64,000 bases of DNA from Gonapodya prolifera JEL478 (GCA_001574975.1 KQ965737.1:164288-228287); one strand, 5' to 3'. Counted from the stretch's first letter, positions 34,009-46,455 are shown. The notes: a model not told the origin generated them from the sequence alone. Numbers and translations are program-made.

Positions 34009-35263
34009 CTATGAATTCACCACTTCCCTCCACGTTTGTGTCATCACAGAGCTGTTAGCAGCAATATGGAAGTACTCCCAGTTGTCCAACACTGGCGCAG
34101 TATACAACTGGCTCGTGAGTCGCTGAACAAAGGGGTTCTCCTTCAAAAAGTTGAGATACATCTGATGGTACCCCGGCGTTGTCAAAAGCAGCTTGTTCTC
34201 GATGTGGAGAAACGGAATTAACGGGGGTAGGACGCCAGGCAGGAGCTGCTGGGCGGACATGTAGCGGAATACACCTTCGGTGACACCGCTGTACCCGGCC
34301 CATTCAGCATGAAGTCACACAAAAAACGACAAGAGTAGGTGAAAGACTCACGCCCATATGTTTGGATTGTACCAGTCATCTACTGAAATGATGCCTCCAT
34401 CGACAAGCGAGTTCCCGGCAATGACCAGATCGTTGTATGCGACCATCGCGTCGTGGCCTCCATCGACGCTGAAGAACCGTACGCCTCCAACCGAAGACAC
34501 CACTTTTGGAGCCTGGAGATGTCAAGAGCAGAGCCGCGTGGGGTCATTACTCGTTCCCACTTCTCGAATCGCCTTTCCCAAGCCTAAGCCTACCTTTATA
34601 TTGAGCGAGCTCGACTTGACAATATCCACGTCCGAGACGCGAATCGAATGAGTCGTTAATGTGTCCGTGAAAATCTTGTAACTCCCGCTCCCCGACCTAT
34701 CCAGATTCAGATGCTGGTCCTCAAACACGTCGATCGCCATCGCCTTCTCCGCGCCGACAACGGACTGCATGATTGCCGTGAAGTAGAGACCGTGGTGGAC
34801 GCCGATTTCGACGACGGCGCCGCAGATCCCGGCATCGTGCTGGTGCCTTGACAACAGAAGGGCGAGAATGGCCTGAGACGGCGACATCCAACCGCCGATC
34901 TGCCTGGCGAGAACGGCGTCCACGTATTTGTTTTGGGTGAACCGGTTGTACCGGGGCGAGTCGGTCGGGTTGCATGTGGATGCAGGCTTCTGCCCTACGA
35001 TTTGCGACAGAGACGAATCCATCATCCATGGGATTCTCGCGATCGATTCACGAACGAAGTAGCTCACACTTCCACGACAAAGCGGTGGGTATTTCGTTGA
35101 AGATCAAAGAGTCCACAGTCACTGCTGATGGCGAGGGAGCGCTAGAGCTTTGCGACAACGGTCTTGGCGATTCTTTCAGCGTGGTGAAGAGCACGGTGAG
35201 CGCCACACCGAGCGTGAACGCGCACGATATATAGAAGAGGCCCGTGCTCTGAAGCTTAGTCAT
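34009..35263 (-). CDS. Membrane-anchored class I methyltransferase-like protein
   Basis: Exons 35068-35263, 34594-34994, about 34370-34519 and 34009 to about 34300 join in phase. The N-terminus MTKLQSTGLFYISC with FTLGVALTVLF forms a type II anchor (residues 8-28), so the enzyme part should face a secretory lumen. The Rossmann-like core shows GAVVEIGVHHGLYFTAI (SAM-binding glycine loop), AMAIDVFEDQHLN, VRFFSVDGGHDAMVAYNDL and a D-D-W motif, as in sugar- or small-molecule methyltransferases of the Methyltransf_24/cephalosporin-hydroxylase type. The substrate is unknown. A GH26-like gene lies downstream on the same strand, but gene clustering cannot be concluded. Confidence 0.7.
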
Positions 35264-36140
35264 TCCGAACGGTGATGGTGTGATGAAGTGATGAACGAAA
35301 CTGTGGCCCAAGATGAGACCTGTTATGTGTATAAAATTTAGTTACAAATAAATCAGGGCCCTTTTCCCTCCTCCTTTTGCTTCCATCATGAATGGAGTTA
35401 CATTAATGGAGTAAACCTACCATCTTAAAATTTTGGGGGATTGTTACATTTTCAGTGGTGCGAGTTGGTACGAACGGGGAGGGTAGAATGTCATGGTGGG
35501 AATGCTGAAGGCAAGAGTGAGAGGCGAATGGATGGATTCTTTTTTGGTTGTTTACATGTCAGAAAAAGATAAAAGATGACGTCCGAGTCTTTCTGTAGTA
35601 CATAAAGCCTCTGGACGCAACATTTGATAGACAAAATTTTGCTGAGATCTGAAATTGGAGGGAGATACTTGCACATGATAGTCGAGGTTGGGACTGAGTA
35701 TGTATTGCAGGTGGACTGGCTGTGGCAAACATAAATTAGTGACAGACTATTTCCACAGCTCTTTCCGCATTGTGTAATTAGACATAGATACCGGGTGCGT
35801 TGTGCGCCAATGTCCCTGTTCGAAGTGCCTTTGAAGATCAGCGGGTAAGCAAAAGTCTAAAATCTTGAGCGGCACCTGCTCACATGCGCCTTCCAACACT
35901 CCCACCCAAGCGGACACCGCGGTTGCACTTGGCAGTCTCTCGCTCCTCCGCTGCGCTCGTCCACTCAGCTGCCCGCCAGCTCGATCGTTTTGGGAGTCCG
36001 GCTTGCTCAGTGCCGATCCCCCCCCAGAAAAAAGGCTTGCCAAGACTTGCGCCAAGACCCCACGGCTGAATGAATTCCATCCCCATAAATAGTCCCTGCT
36101 TGTCTCATTTCCCACTGATTTCCACTCCACTCCACGCCAA
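35264..36140. other. Intergenic sequence, divergent promoters
   Basis: About 880 bp between the methyltransferase-like start (minus) and the small CipC-like gene (plus). A long minus-strand frame (35747-36130) exists but has no motif or splice support. A TATAAA-like AATAAATAG... string is not convincing. Nothing else seen. Confidence 0.4.
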
Positions 36141-36739
36141 ATGTCTGGTACGATTCTCCCCCTCGCTCAACCCCGAATCGATCCAGTGTGCTGACCCACG
36201 CCGCTTGTTTGCCTCGGTCCCTTTCCTTACCACGGTTCCCAACATCAATCTTGCTGTTTCCCTGGATGGCTTTCCATCGCTTTCCATCGCCCTCCCATTC
36301 CCGCTGTGAACCTCCTTCCATCCCTGCCTGTTTACGCCCACAGAGAAATTCCTGATTGACGCTCTCGCCGTGAGTTGTTCACCCTTCGATTCGATTCCTC
36401 GTCCCCAAATCTCACCTCCACTGTCCTCTCCCCAATCCCAGGGCGGCGCCGGTGCCCTCGCGTACAAGGAGTACGAGAAGCGCAGGGAACGGGACGGCCT
36501 CCCCCCCGCTCACCACCAGGGGTGAGTTGACACAGGTTGATTCTTTCCCGTCCTACCCACTCACCCACCACCCACCGACCCACAGTGCCAAAGAAGTCCT
36601 GGCCGGCATCGTGTCCTTCGAAGTCGCCAAGCACCTTCAGGAGTACGAGGCCAAGCACGGAAAGCAGCAGGTCGAGCACATTGAGAAGCTCAAGGAGCAG
36701 GTCATGGCCCGCATCCACGGAATGTCACAGGGCAACTAG
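36141..36739 (+). CDS. CipC-like small protein (DUF3759 type)
   Basis: Four exons in phase: 36141-36147 (7 nt), 36344-36369 (26 nt), 36442-36521 and 36586-36739, giving 88 residues: M-S-E-K-F-L-I-D-A-L-A, then GGAGALAYKEYEKRRERDG, then AKEVLAGIVSFEVAKHLQEY and a Lys/Glu-rich helix. The G-G-A-x-A-x-x-x-x-E start followed by an A-K-E-x-L-A-G helix resembles CipC, a stress- or antibiotic-induced fungal protein of unknown biochemical role. The first two exons are so small that automatic gene callers would probably miss the N-terminus. Confidence 0.7.
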
Positions 36740-36884
36740 GCTGCTGGTCAGAGCTCGCGAGGCTGAGAAAACTTGTTCTATAGTCAAGCTGAAGCGATTG
36801 GATAATTGTATGCTTAAATTATGATTATAATTATCTATTGAACATGGCGGTATTTACGTGATGTTGTGACCATCGACAACCTCA

Positions 36885-37611
36885 GTGTTCGATCTCGTGA
36901 CTTTCGAGTCGGCGACGAGGCCACAGCATTCCCTCCCTGTGCGCAAACTCAAGCGGGAACTTGACTGCCAAATGCACGACGATACCCACACCGACATCAT
37001 CGCCTTCCTGACCACCTCATACTCATTCGCGCTCGCCGAAATCCTCTCCTCACCTTCACCTTCCCCTTCCCCATCCACATCTCCCCCTCCCTCCAACCCC
37101 CCGCCCCCGTCCACCACCACCACACTGCACGTCAAAATCATTGAAGGCCCCTGGCTCGCCATCGCACTCTCGGACCGCGGGTTCACGGTGAGCGGTTTGA
37201 GCTTCGACGCACGTTCTCGCAACACCTCGGCCGAATCGCATCGCGGATCGGATACAGGTACGTTCCGTGTCTTTTCGCCCGCCGCCGTCCTACGAAGACG
37301 AAGACGGGTCGTCGCCGTCGTCGAGCGCGGGAGCAGGAGAGCGCGCCGGGGAGAAGGTGGGAGTGGGGGACAACCACACACCCCCACCAGCAGAAGTGAC
37401 GGCGGCATTAGAATCCGCCACGGCCCACGTCGGCCACACGTACGAGTCCGCCGAAGCGCTGTTCGGCGACGTGAGCCCAAAGTTCAGGGACATGTTCGCG
37501 GCGCGGTTGGCTGAGCGGTTGCAGGCGGCGTTTGCGGGTGCGAGACGGGGGGACGAGGAGGAGGGCGAGGAGGGCGAGGGTTCGGATGGTAGGAGGAGCG
37601 AGGGCGTTTGA
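36885..37611 (+). CDS. GSKIP-domain protein
   Basis: Exon 1 (about 36885-37256) encodes VRKLKRELDCQM, a helix with SYSFALAEIL, a Pro/Ser linker, then KIIEGPWLAIALSDRGFTVS. Exon 2 (to 37611) gives an acidic Ser linker and TYESAEALFGDVSPKFRDMF with AARLAERLQ. The order, a strand pair (E-G...L-S-x-R-G) followed by Y-E-x-x-x-A-L-x-x-x-L/V-S-P-x-F/Y, fits the GSKIP domain, known from the GSK3-interacting protein and the N-terminal region of CLU. A 40 nt intron (GTACGT...CGAAG) joins the two in phase 1. The 5' end is open: the frame enters at an AG near 36884 and no ATG upstream joins in phase. The next ATG inside is at about 36972. Confidence 0.65.
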
Positions 37612-37899
37612 GTTGTGTTCGCGATACCTCGAGGGCACCATTGCATTGTCACAAGCAGAGCTCTCAAGAACAAGTCCTAAAGGTTATAATGTACATACGC
37701 GAAAGTACTACATGGTATTCTCAGCCAGTGGCAAGTTCTTGTCATGTGTGTTTGGCCTTGGATGTGGAAGGGTATATGAGGAGGATCTGCAAACCTCCCG
37801 TCCTTCTCGTCACCCCATCAGCATAGTGACATGAGTCCACCACCAATACATTAAATATCATATGTACAAAATTCAAATGCTCAATCCGACACTCCGGCA

Positions 37900-40800
37900 C
37901 TACTCCGGCGGCATCGGGAACACCCCCAGCGACTGATCCGCATACACGATCGCGATGAACCCTCCCGGCGTGGGCTCCCACGTCGACACGATGATGGCGT
38001 ACGTGCCGGGCTCCAGGGTGGTGCAGTCGGTCAGGACACCCTGCACCCAGTTGGTGTATGCCCCGGACGTCATGATTTCCGCGCCGAAGCCCGAAGGTGT
38101 CCGCGCGAACACGGAGACGTTGAGGGCGGGCTGCGGTTTCAAGTCGGGAGTGATGAGGCGGATCCTATACGCGACGGAGGAAGGGGTGTGTGGGATGGGG
38201 CAACCACAAAACATCCATGACACAAGATGGAAGCGTCTGGTGTGCAAGCAACCCACTGGATTTTGGTCGGCACCTTCAAAGTCAGTTGGTACTTTGGATT
38301 TCGAAAGAACTGCTTGTAGTGAAAGCACCCCATCGCCGTCGTGTCTTTGATCCTTTGCGACGACATCTCCTCATCAATACACGCCGTCCATGAAAAAGAG
38401 CCAAGCCCCGCCAGCACGTACCACTCGCCCCGGATCACGGTTTTAATCATTCCAGCGCCCTCTTCGGGAAGAAGCCTGAGCTGGAAGTTGTTGGTTGAGG
38501 ATACAGTCAGGAAATATGCTCCGAGACGATTTGCGTCGAATGTGGAGACGATGACGGTGTACTCTCCGGCTTCGAGCCAATGCGCAAGTGTTATCAGCGG
38601 CGAATCCACACTTTTTCGACACGAGTGCTCACGTTGGATCCCGATCACGTTAAAGTAACAAAATCCATGTCGGTAGTCACCCGACGAGGCGACCGATTCG
38701 GATGACGAAACACTAAATGAGGGATCGCATGCTTCGTTCTCATTCCGAGATATACGCTGAGCCTTTGCTCCACTCACTTGCTGACCCTCTTGCCAGACTG
38801 AACGAGGCGCACGTTGACGGCAAACGTTCTTGGTGCCTCGAGCATTATGAAGAGGCCCGATTTCTTTGCCGAGCCGGGATCTATTCGCAAGTAGTACTGC
38901 GGGTTGCGATAGAAAGTTGCGAATGCCATGCAACCGCCAGACGTGTCCGACGTCCACGCTCCGGGTATCTTGGTCTCGACGGGGAAGCGTTTCTGCACGG
39001 GACCGATTTTGAAGGGAAACATGCTGTAGGTGCGGAGTGTGAAGCTGAGAGACTTCTTTTTCTCGTGCTGGGAGATCACGATCGTGTATCGTGTTTTCCC
39101 AAGAGGGGCGTTGAAGCGCACAAGAATGTGCGGGCTATGAGTAAAAGTCAAAGAGTTAACTGAGATCAAGGGATGGACAGAAAAGTGCCGAACCTGTTGA
39201 TATAAACTCCTTGGATCATTGGGTTCTCTGGGTAGTATACTCGATCACAGTTGGTTTTCTCATACACGTGCAGCGCGATGTAATCCTTGTTTTCCTCCTG
39301 TCACATTCGACATTAAGAAGACACGCACACGCATTTGGGCAACCGAATCACACTCATCATACCTTCACAGTAATGTGCTTCGTCAACAAGAGCCACACGG
39401 CAGTCTCCTTCTCGTTAGAGACGTTGGTCTCCAACCCGAATTGAGGGTTGTTACCGAGGTTGTAATTGTCCTTCCGAGGACCATCATCCATAGGCCAAGT
39501 GATGTGCCTCACGTCCCGAACCCGAAACAATTCTGGATTCCTAGTTCACAATAGGAGTAATGTGATAATCAGCAGGATATAAGTAACTGTCCTTCGTCTT
39601 TTGCCCACCAATTCATATGAATGGAATCAAAGTGCTTGAGCACCGAAGAATAGCGAATCCAGAAGATTCCATCATCTTTCTGAAGGTCTGCAAGTTGATC
39701 GTAATTCAGAGCACGCTTAAGCTCTGGCGTCCAATTAATTTCTTCTCCTATAGGTGGCACCCATCGCTTGTGACTCCAAGGGTTCTTAACCTTGGTTTAA
39801 GATGTTTGGTGGCAGGTCCACACCAACAAACGTACGCATTATCGAAGCTCACCTGCATTAATCTTTGACCGCCGATCTCACATATATCCAAAACAGCGTA
39901 TGCGTGCGTCGGCACTAAACCGAGGCTCTCCGCTTCTTCGTCTTTCAAGTCACCCTGTGAGCACGAGTATCAAGTGAGGAAGACGTCACCAGAAACCTTG
40001 TCCGTTCTTTGGTATTTTCACTCACCGTGGCAATTGTAATGAGCGAATCGCCGAACTTGTGCCCATCGCACATTCGATACCAGGTACTCTCAATATTAAA
40101 ATTAGTGCTACAGAAGGTGGTATCGTAATAGTCGTGTTCACTTCAAGTCATTTATAGATTTTCACTCACTCTTTAACAAACAGATGCTCAGGTATCCATC
40201 CAGTGAGTGCTAAGAGACGTTATTTTAAAACGAAGTGAAGGAGAGTTGATCAAGCAGCACCGCACCGTGCAAGTCGATTCCCGAATTCCTGGATACACAG
40301 AACACATCAAGTAAGCGTGCAGGCACAAAATCGGTCGAGGGGGAAAACCTACGATCCCGGAAAATCATAACCCCCCATTAACTTCATATACGCCTTCTCA
40401 ACAATACTTGACCAGATCTCGTTGCGATTTCTTGAGTACGTACACATCAAGGCACCTAACATTCACGCTTCCCCTTTACGTACACGCCGACAGGTGGACG
40501 CCACAAATGTACTCACCACTCTTACTGACGGGTAACAGATCGTCCACAACTGCACAATCGTGTCGGTGTCACCGTTGCTGCCCTTTCCCAGCGCACGAGT
40601 ATAGCCACTCACCAACTCTCCGCTGGCACCCGTTGTAGTGCAACTTGATGAGATACTTCCCCCCGGGATTGTACATAGGCTCTTGTTTGGAATTTTGCGG
40701 CCAGATCGTTGAGGTGATGAGCTTGAGGGAGTCGCGGTTACGTTTTGGCGTCGTTTGAGCAAAAGAGAAATTTTTGGCTCACCCGCCGGTTCTTGCGTCG

Positions 40801-42025
40801 TTCGTAGGATGACGCAACGCACAAGGACGCGACAAAGGAGCAATCCGTGACGACATCCTGACAAAAGCAATCACGAGTCGGGTTCACACCCACAACAAGA
40901 GCCCGCACTTCAAACACTGTACCTGCACTAGACTGTTCGCCGAAATGACCTGGATCATTTTGGGGTTGGTCATGACCTGCCCAGGTCTCTTCCATCCGCC
41001 CAGCTTGAGCTTCTGCTTCTCCGAAAGCGGCAGCAGTCCGTCGGGGTCCTGGAACAGCTCGTTGGGTAAAAATCGCTCGTTAAGGTCTTTGTCGTCGTTC
41101 CAAGGAAGGTACACGTGCCCGTTGACACTCGACGATCCCGCGAGGATAGCCTTCTCCTCGTCCGTAAGGAGCACGGCCGTGGATGTTTTGGCGGCGGCTG
41201 CTTTATCTGCGAGAGTGATGCAGGTACAGGCTTGTGAGGGGATACTCACAACGGCATCGACCTATGCAAGTTACCGTTGGGTTTGGCGGATGAAGACTTT
41301 TTGAGTTCTTCAGACGACGTGAGTGCCTGCTCCAGCGTTTTTCTGATTCTCTCTTTCTGTGCGGGATTGGCAGAGGCTGTCGCGGTGTGGTGTGGTTGTC
41401 GTATCAATCACTCAATGAATCAAGGGCTCTCCCCTGAACTCGCTCGCCCTCACCTTTCAGCGCCTTGAAATAAATCTCCGCCGCAGTCGTGTACTGCTCA
41501 ATCGCATTCTTGACCCGTGCACTTTCGCTTTCGACCCCCGCTTGTTGCAGAAAGAACTATCACCAGCACACACAAACTCGTATTAAGCTTCCATGACAGG
41601 AATTCAACACAAGAGGGCCCATCAGAGCTGTACACTCACATCTCCCTGTTGCAGCAACGCGTCCACCTCCGTAAGCAGTACCGGCTGCGTCCAATCGGCC
41701 GAGGTAGGGAGGTTGGTGCTCTTCAACGCTTCGGCCCGTTTCATGTACTTGGAGCAGGCGTCGTCGACCGCGCGCCGTTTCGATTCATCGGGCTCGACTA
41801 GACACGGAGCGAAAGAGGCAGCGGAAATCGTCACAATGGCAGGGTGGAGCAGGGAAATCGGCCACCCAACCAACCTGTGCGGATCCGGATAAACGCCTCG
41901 ATGGCCTCCTTGTAGAACGTCAACGCGACAGCAGGATCGGCCCCGGAGCTGTCCTCGGCAACGGCCTTGCTGGCGAGGGCCCGCGCGTCCTCGTAGAAGG
42001 CATGAAGGTCCTCGGTGGAGGCCAT
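37900..42025 (-). CDS. Calpain-like protease PalB/RIM13
   Basis: Cysteine protease of the fungal ambient-pH pathway that processes the PacC/Rim101 factor on ESCRT-coated endosomes. Start [20 protein letters not shown] opens an MIT domain (to about 41885), with further helical MIT-like sequence to 41280. The catalytic part shows [20 protein letters not shown], the active Cys in [14 protein letters not shown] (near 40840), [36 protein letters not shown] with the active His (near 39915) and [10 protein letters not shown] with the Asn (near 39790). C2-like domain pieces follow: [39 protein letters not shown] and [17 protein letters not shown] before the stop at 37900. Roughly 20 short exons are needed. 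All three catalytic residues are present. Confidence 0.9.
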
Positions 42026-42128
42026 AGCGGCATTCTCGATCATGTAGGCCAAAGGCACAACGCTGCAGGTGCCCATCAATATCAAACGTTGTACATTTAT
42101 GGACCGAACAAATTCTAGCAGTTATTTT

Positions 42129-42858
42129 TCACAACAGCTTGGAATTGAGGTGCGCTTCAGTTAAGTCATCCAAGGTTGTCAGATCGACCACCTTCCCCGC
42201 AATGCTCGACGCCGCTGATAATACCATCTTTGCACTACTGTACATCATTTTGAGATCCGTTTTGGCAGCTGCGTATTGCCATGATGAATGTGATGTAGTT
42301 GGGAATGAGCACTGTAAAGGAACTTACTGTCGGGGTTGTAATAAATGAACACAAGAGGATATGTCACACGATCTAGAGTATATGCAAAAGTATCAGAGTT
42401 GAATGAAAATAGGGGGTTCAGGTCCATGCTGTATCATACCGGAGAGCACTCGCTTGTAGCTCAGAATAATGTATCGGGGAGAATTCTCAGGGAGTTCATC
42501 GGCCAAGTCCTCTAAGGTGGTGCCTTCCAGATGCCTAAAACTTGCTTGTATTGCTCTGATGATTAGGCGCAAGAGTGGCAACTGATCTCACTTATCTTCC
42601 ACGATGCACAACTACGACATGCGGGGTCAGCCACTGCCATCACCTACGCAAACTAAATTTCTTACCTTTTGCATATCAATCTTGAGGATCATGGCGCGCG
42701 TCTCTTTGGACTTGTCGAAACGAAACTTTTCGAGGTTTTTGACCACGTCTGGGTCGATGTCGCATGTTCTCGTGCCAGTTCCAGACTAGCCCAGCGTAGT
42801 GAATGCGCAAGGGTGAGACATGCGATCCGTGAGTGGTGCAACTCCTGCAACATACCAT
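42129..42858 (-). CDS. Glia maturation factor (GMF)
   Basis: ADF-homology protein that binds Arp2/3 and removes actin branches. Exon 1 is only the start codon (42856-42858), directly followed by GTATGT. Exon 2 is 42666-42785 (SGTGTRTCDIDPDVVKNLEK and onward, ending M-Q-K), exon 3 is 20 nt (L-C-I-V-E-D), then LEGTTLEDLADELPENSPRY with IILSYK, then DRVTYPLVFIYYNPD, then MMYSSAKMVLSAAS and a C-terminal TLDDLTEAHLNSKLL. Phases agree and the total is about 140 residues, normal for the family. The order of motifs is exactly that of yeast and animal GMF. Its start lies 79 bp from the WDR92 start. Confidence 0.9.
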
Positions 42859-42937
42859 GGCGATTCGTTGGACGGAAGGTTATGAGTGCTGACCAAAGCA
42901 TTCCGTCCGTCAACATCCATCCGCAAATTCACCGCCC
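42859..42937. promoter_or_regulatory. Bidirectional promoter, GMF / WDR92
   Basis: Only 79 bp lie between the divergent start codons at 42858 (minus) and 42938 (plus). Both core promoters and leaders must fit here or overlap the genes. No TATA box is visible. Confidence 0.5.
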
Positions 42938-44438
42938 ATGACGATCGACAAGCCGCAGATCATTGTGCATCTGTCGCGGTCGCTCAACTATACGCCGTAT
43001 GACGTGCGCTGGGTGCCCTCGTCGGCCAAGTTTGTTGTTCTCGGCCAGCACCCTCGCGGAACGGGCGCGCTGCAGGTCTGCGAGCTGGAGGCGGGCGCAA
43101 TCAAAGTTTTGCACGAGGTGAGTTGTCTGGCGCTGACTTGGATCGGCGAGACGCCCCCATTCGTCGAAACGCCAACCTCACTACGCCGGGTCGATTCTGC
43201 AGTCGGAGAAACAGCACGCTTTCAAGTGCGGCACGTTCGGCGCTTCCAGTCTGTCATCGCGACATTTGGCGACAGGCGATTTCAGTGGACGCCTCGCCCT
43301 GTGGTGCGTTCTTGTGTCACTATGGGACACTTATGCCAGAATTTACACGGAGCTGCCGCCCCCAAAAGGGACCTCGAGCGCCTCGACCTTCCCGTCTACG
43401 CTGTCAAAGCACACGACCAGCTGATCAACTGCCTCGACGGCTGCGGGGGGGTTGGAGTGAACAGCGGCCCACCGGAGCTTGCCACGGGGTCGCGGGACGG
43501 TTCGGTCAAGATCTGGGACACAAGACAGCGGGACAAGCCCGTCGCGCGGATTGCCCCCGAGAAGGCCGAAAGCGCGCGGGACGCATGGTGCGTCGCGTTC
43601 GGCAACTCGTACAGCGACGAGGAGCGCGTCATCGCCACGGGGTACGACAACGGCGACGTCAAGATGTTCGACTTGAGAGCCATGGCACTGCTCTGGGAGA
43701 CCAACCTAAAGAACGGGGTCGGTAATGAAAAGAGCCCGTCCCACCCCGTGCGTGCCAAGGCTTACAGTCCCACCTCCCACCCCGTCATCACAAAAGGTGT
43801 GCTCCCTCGAGTTCGACCGAAAGGACATTCGCATGAACAAGCTCACCGCCACCACGCTGGATGCCCAAGTACATACTTTTGACGTGCGCACGCTGAGTCC
43901 CAACAAGGAGTTTGCGTCCGTGATGAAAAAGGTTCGCCAAAAGAGAATGAAGTTCGGGGGGGAGCCAACTGTGCTCGCTCCTTTGCATGGATTCTGAAGC
44001 CAAATTTTTCGCGGATACTAGGACAACACCGAAAACACCACCGTGTGGACCGTCCGCCACTCACCTCAAAACCGGGACCTGTTCATCACATCCGGCGGAA
44101 ACGGGAATCTAAACCTATACCGCTAGTGAGTTTTCACGTTACGTTGCGTTGCCCCGCACGATCCCCACGGCCCAACTACAATCACTCTGACCTCCTCGCT
44201 CTCCCACAACCCCCAACACTCGTCCAGCATGTACCCCGAAAAACGCTCCCTGCGCGACCAAAAAACGGGCACCGAGACCGGTGTGGCCGGCACGGTCGAG
44301 CTCCTGCAATCCGCGCACGTGGCCGAGCAGCCCGTGTCTTCGCTCGACTGGCACCCGGACCGTCAGGGGCTCGCCGTCTTCTCGGCGTTCGACCAGACCG
44401 TCAAGGTCGGGATCGTCACGAGGCTTGCGCAGTATTAA
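42938..44438 (+). CDS. WDR92: WDR92 (Monad), dynein arm assembly factor
   Basis: WD40 protein that works with prefoldin-like/R2TP chaperones to preassemble axonemal dynein arms. Start [20 protein letters not shown] matches the family from its first residues. Then come [23 protein letters not shown] (exon 1, 42938-43117), [11 protein letters not shown] (exon 2), [120 protein letters not shown] and [14 protein letters not shown] to the end. All introns fit GT-AG except the one after exon 2, where the conserved Trp codon requires a 35 nt intron with GT...CA (or TG...AG) ends. Confidence 0.92.
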
Positions 44439-44710
44439 TGGCGGGGAGGAGGAGGGGTTTGAATGGGGGAGGAGGAAGACGGTGCGTCGAGTGTTGGAGG
44501 CGGGTGGAAGGACATTTGTGTGTGGAAGACGTTGCTCAAGCGGTGCCAGTCTATCGCAATCTGTCGACGGTACAATTGTACTATGCCAAGTATAAAACTC
44601 TAAATTGGAACGACGAAATCCCCGAGAACGGGCTGGTGGCCTGTAGGGGCATACGATAGGGGGAGGCCGCCCACTCCCCCGACCCAAACCCCCAAATGCT
44701 GCTGCGTACT

Positions 44711-45760
44711 CTATTTGTTGTAGAGGAGGAAATTTTGGAGACCAGTCCACTTTTCTGTTGTGGGGATGGAGCATGGAACGACAAGCAACAGATAAGCACA
44801 GTCACCGAAACCACCAACGATGAAAACTCACCCGAGTCAGAGTAAATGTAAATCATGGACGCCGCCAGGGAGGGTTGAAGCAAGTCTCTGTGGTTGCGGA
44901 ACTGCCACATGACCGATCCCCAAATCAGCGCGGCGAAGATGGCCCACGCTTTGGGCGGCGTGCGCAGTTGCAGCTTCTTCTGCAGAATCGCGACGTAAGC
45001 TGTCACGACGCGCCCGAACAGGTAGAAGCAGATCTGGTGCGTGGGGAGAACGTCCGTGGTCAGTGATGAGGTGTTCTCGACATCGCATTCCTGGGCGGAC
45101 CGCCCCCACCGTCCACCCCTTTCCCTTCTGTAGATTGGATACCGCGCGACACTTACCTGTTGGTTGATGGGGTTGTCTTCTCCGAAAATAAACCATCCTC
45201 CGACGAATCCTGCCAGGAACGTATCGTAGTATCGTTCTTTCCCACCATTCAGCCGACGGAGAACAAGTAGTGTGGTTTTCCATATTGTGGCAAAGAAGGC
45301 AAGGTTGCGGGCGTGTTGGAAGGTGGCGCGGAGAATGAAGCGGACTTTGTCCTCAATGCTGGGGGGCAAACAAAAGTGATCGAGCCGGCGCAGTCACGCG
45401 GGGGGAGGTAGAACAAGAGACAAAGACAATGTCATTGATACGATTGACGTTGGGCGGCTCTCTCTGCCGGCGCAGGGAATCGGGAAGCGATGGGTTCCAC
45501 TCACGGTCCATCTCGGAATAGGAACGTCATAACGAGGGCATGTGGAAACCGAATTTTCGCGCCGTAGACAGCACCGCTTCGGAATCCCTTAAGAATTGCG
45601 AGCCATTCTTGGTTCTTGGGGTTGAGTAGGATCTGGATGTACGAGAATCGATACCCACCGCCGTGTCCCAAGTCACATGAAGACGGAATTACAACTCCGG
45701 CGGCGGCGACACAAGGCGGACAGGCCCACTCACGCGTTCTATCTCCTTCTGCAGGACCAT
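44711..45760 (-). CDS. Peroxisomal membrane protein PXMP4/PMP24
   Basis: Tim17/22/23-superfamily membrane protein of peroxisomes, function unsettled. Five exons in phase: 45734-45760, 45505-45632, 45157-45358, 44832-45033 and 44711-44754, giving 200 residues (human PXMP4 has 212). Landmarks in order: GFRSGAVYGAKIRFPHALVM, FLFRDGP, RFILRATFQHARNLAFFATI, FLAGFVGGWFIFGEDNPIN, W-A-I-F-A-A-L-I-W-G-S-V, NHRDLLQPSLAASMIYIYSD and the closing TGLQNFLLYNK. Four hydrophobic helices are evident. It converges with WDR92 (270 bp apart). Confidence 0.92.
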
Positions 45761-46455
45761 CGTCGGCGCAGGTGCGGGTTGAGGTGAAGCGTTGACAGTC
45801 GGAATCCGGAATCAAAGAGGCAAATCCGCGATGGGTCACACAGAGAACGGGAATGGATCTCGTATCGCAGTCCTGGGTCCTGTGCGGCGATGGCTCGGCG
45901 GGGTCTGAGCGTTCGATGGGTCCACGTGGTGGAGGTGGAGAAAGACTGTCTGTTCGGGCCCGTGGATGGCCGAATCCTGAGGCAGGGAATCAACCGTGAT
46001 CTCCCACTCCGCTTCATCTCGAATACTATTTTGCTTCGTAGTGGCTACGTAGCTCAAACATGGAAAATCGTAGTCACCGTGGCTGAATTGGTATAACGTA
46101 AATACTCGACGGACACAACCCCAATAATAAGTGGCAGAGCAAATTAATTACATTCCAGTTCTTGAAGTCGATTGTCAAATGCCCAAATGCTGGGAGGTCA
46201 GTGAGCGTCTGTGCGCGACAACCACAGCGGCAACCAACACTTCGCCACCGATATCGTAACAGCAGACATCCGGATCTACCGCCTGCTGATTCCACTGCAC
46301 CAAAATACCCTTAGCTCTTGACTTTGGGGGCTCGGTGGACCTCTCGAAAGACCTTGGCGCCAAATCCATTTTCGACCGACTCCGTCAAGTAGCAGGCAGA
46401 TTTTACCGAGCGTGAACTGCCCACATAGCGCAATCCAAAAAGGAATCCGCTCTCG
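45761..46455. promoter_or_regulatory. Divergent promoter region, PXMP4 / EXO1
   Basis: About 700 bp between start codons at 45760 (minus) and 46456 (plus). A minus-strand frame at 45836-46057 lacks an ATG and conserved motifs. No further gene or clear core element is seen. Confidence 0.45.

Noticed and set aside
35747-36130. Minus-strand frame upstream of the CipC-like gene
   Set aside because: No ATG in good context, no family signal and no splice partner; it overlaps the likely promoter of the plus-strand gene.
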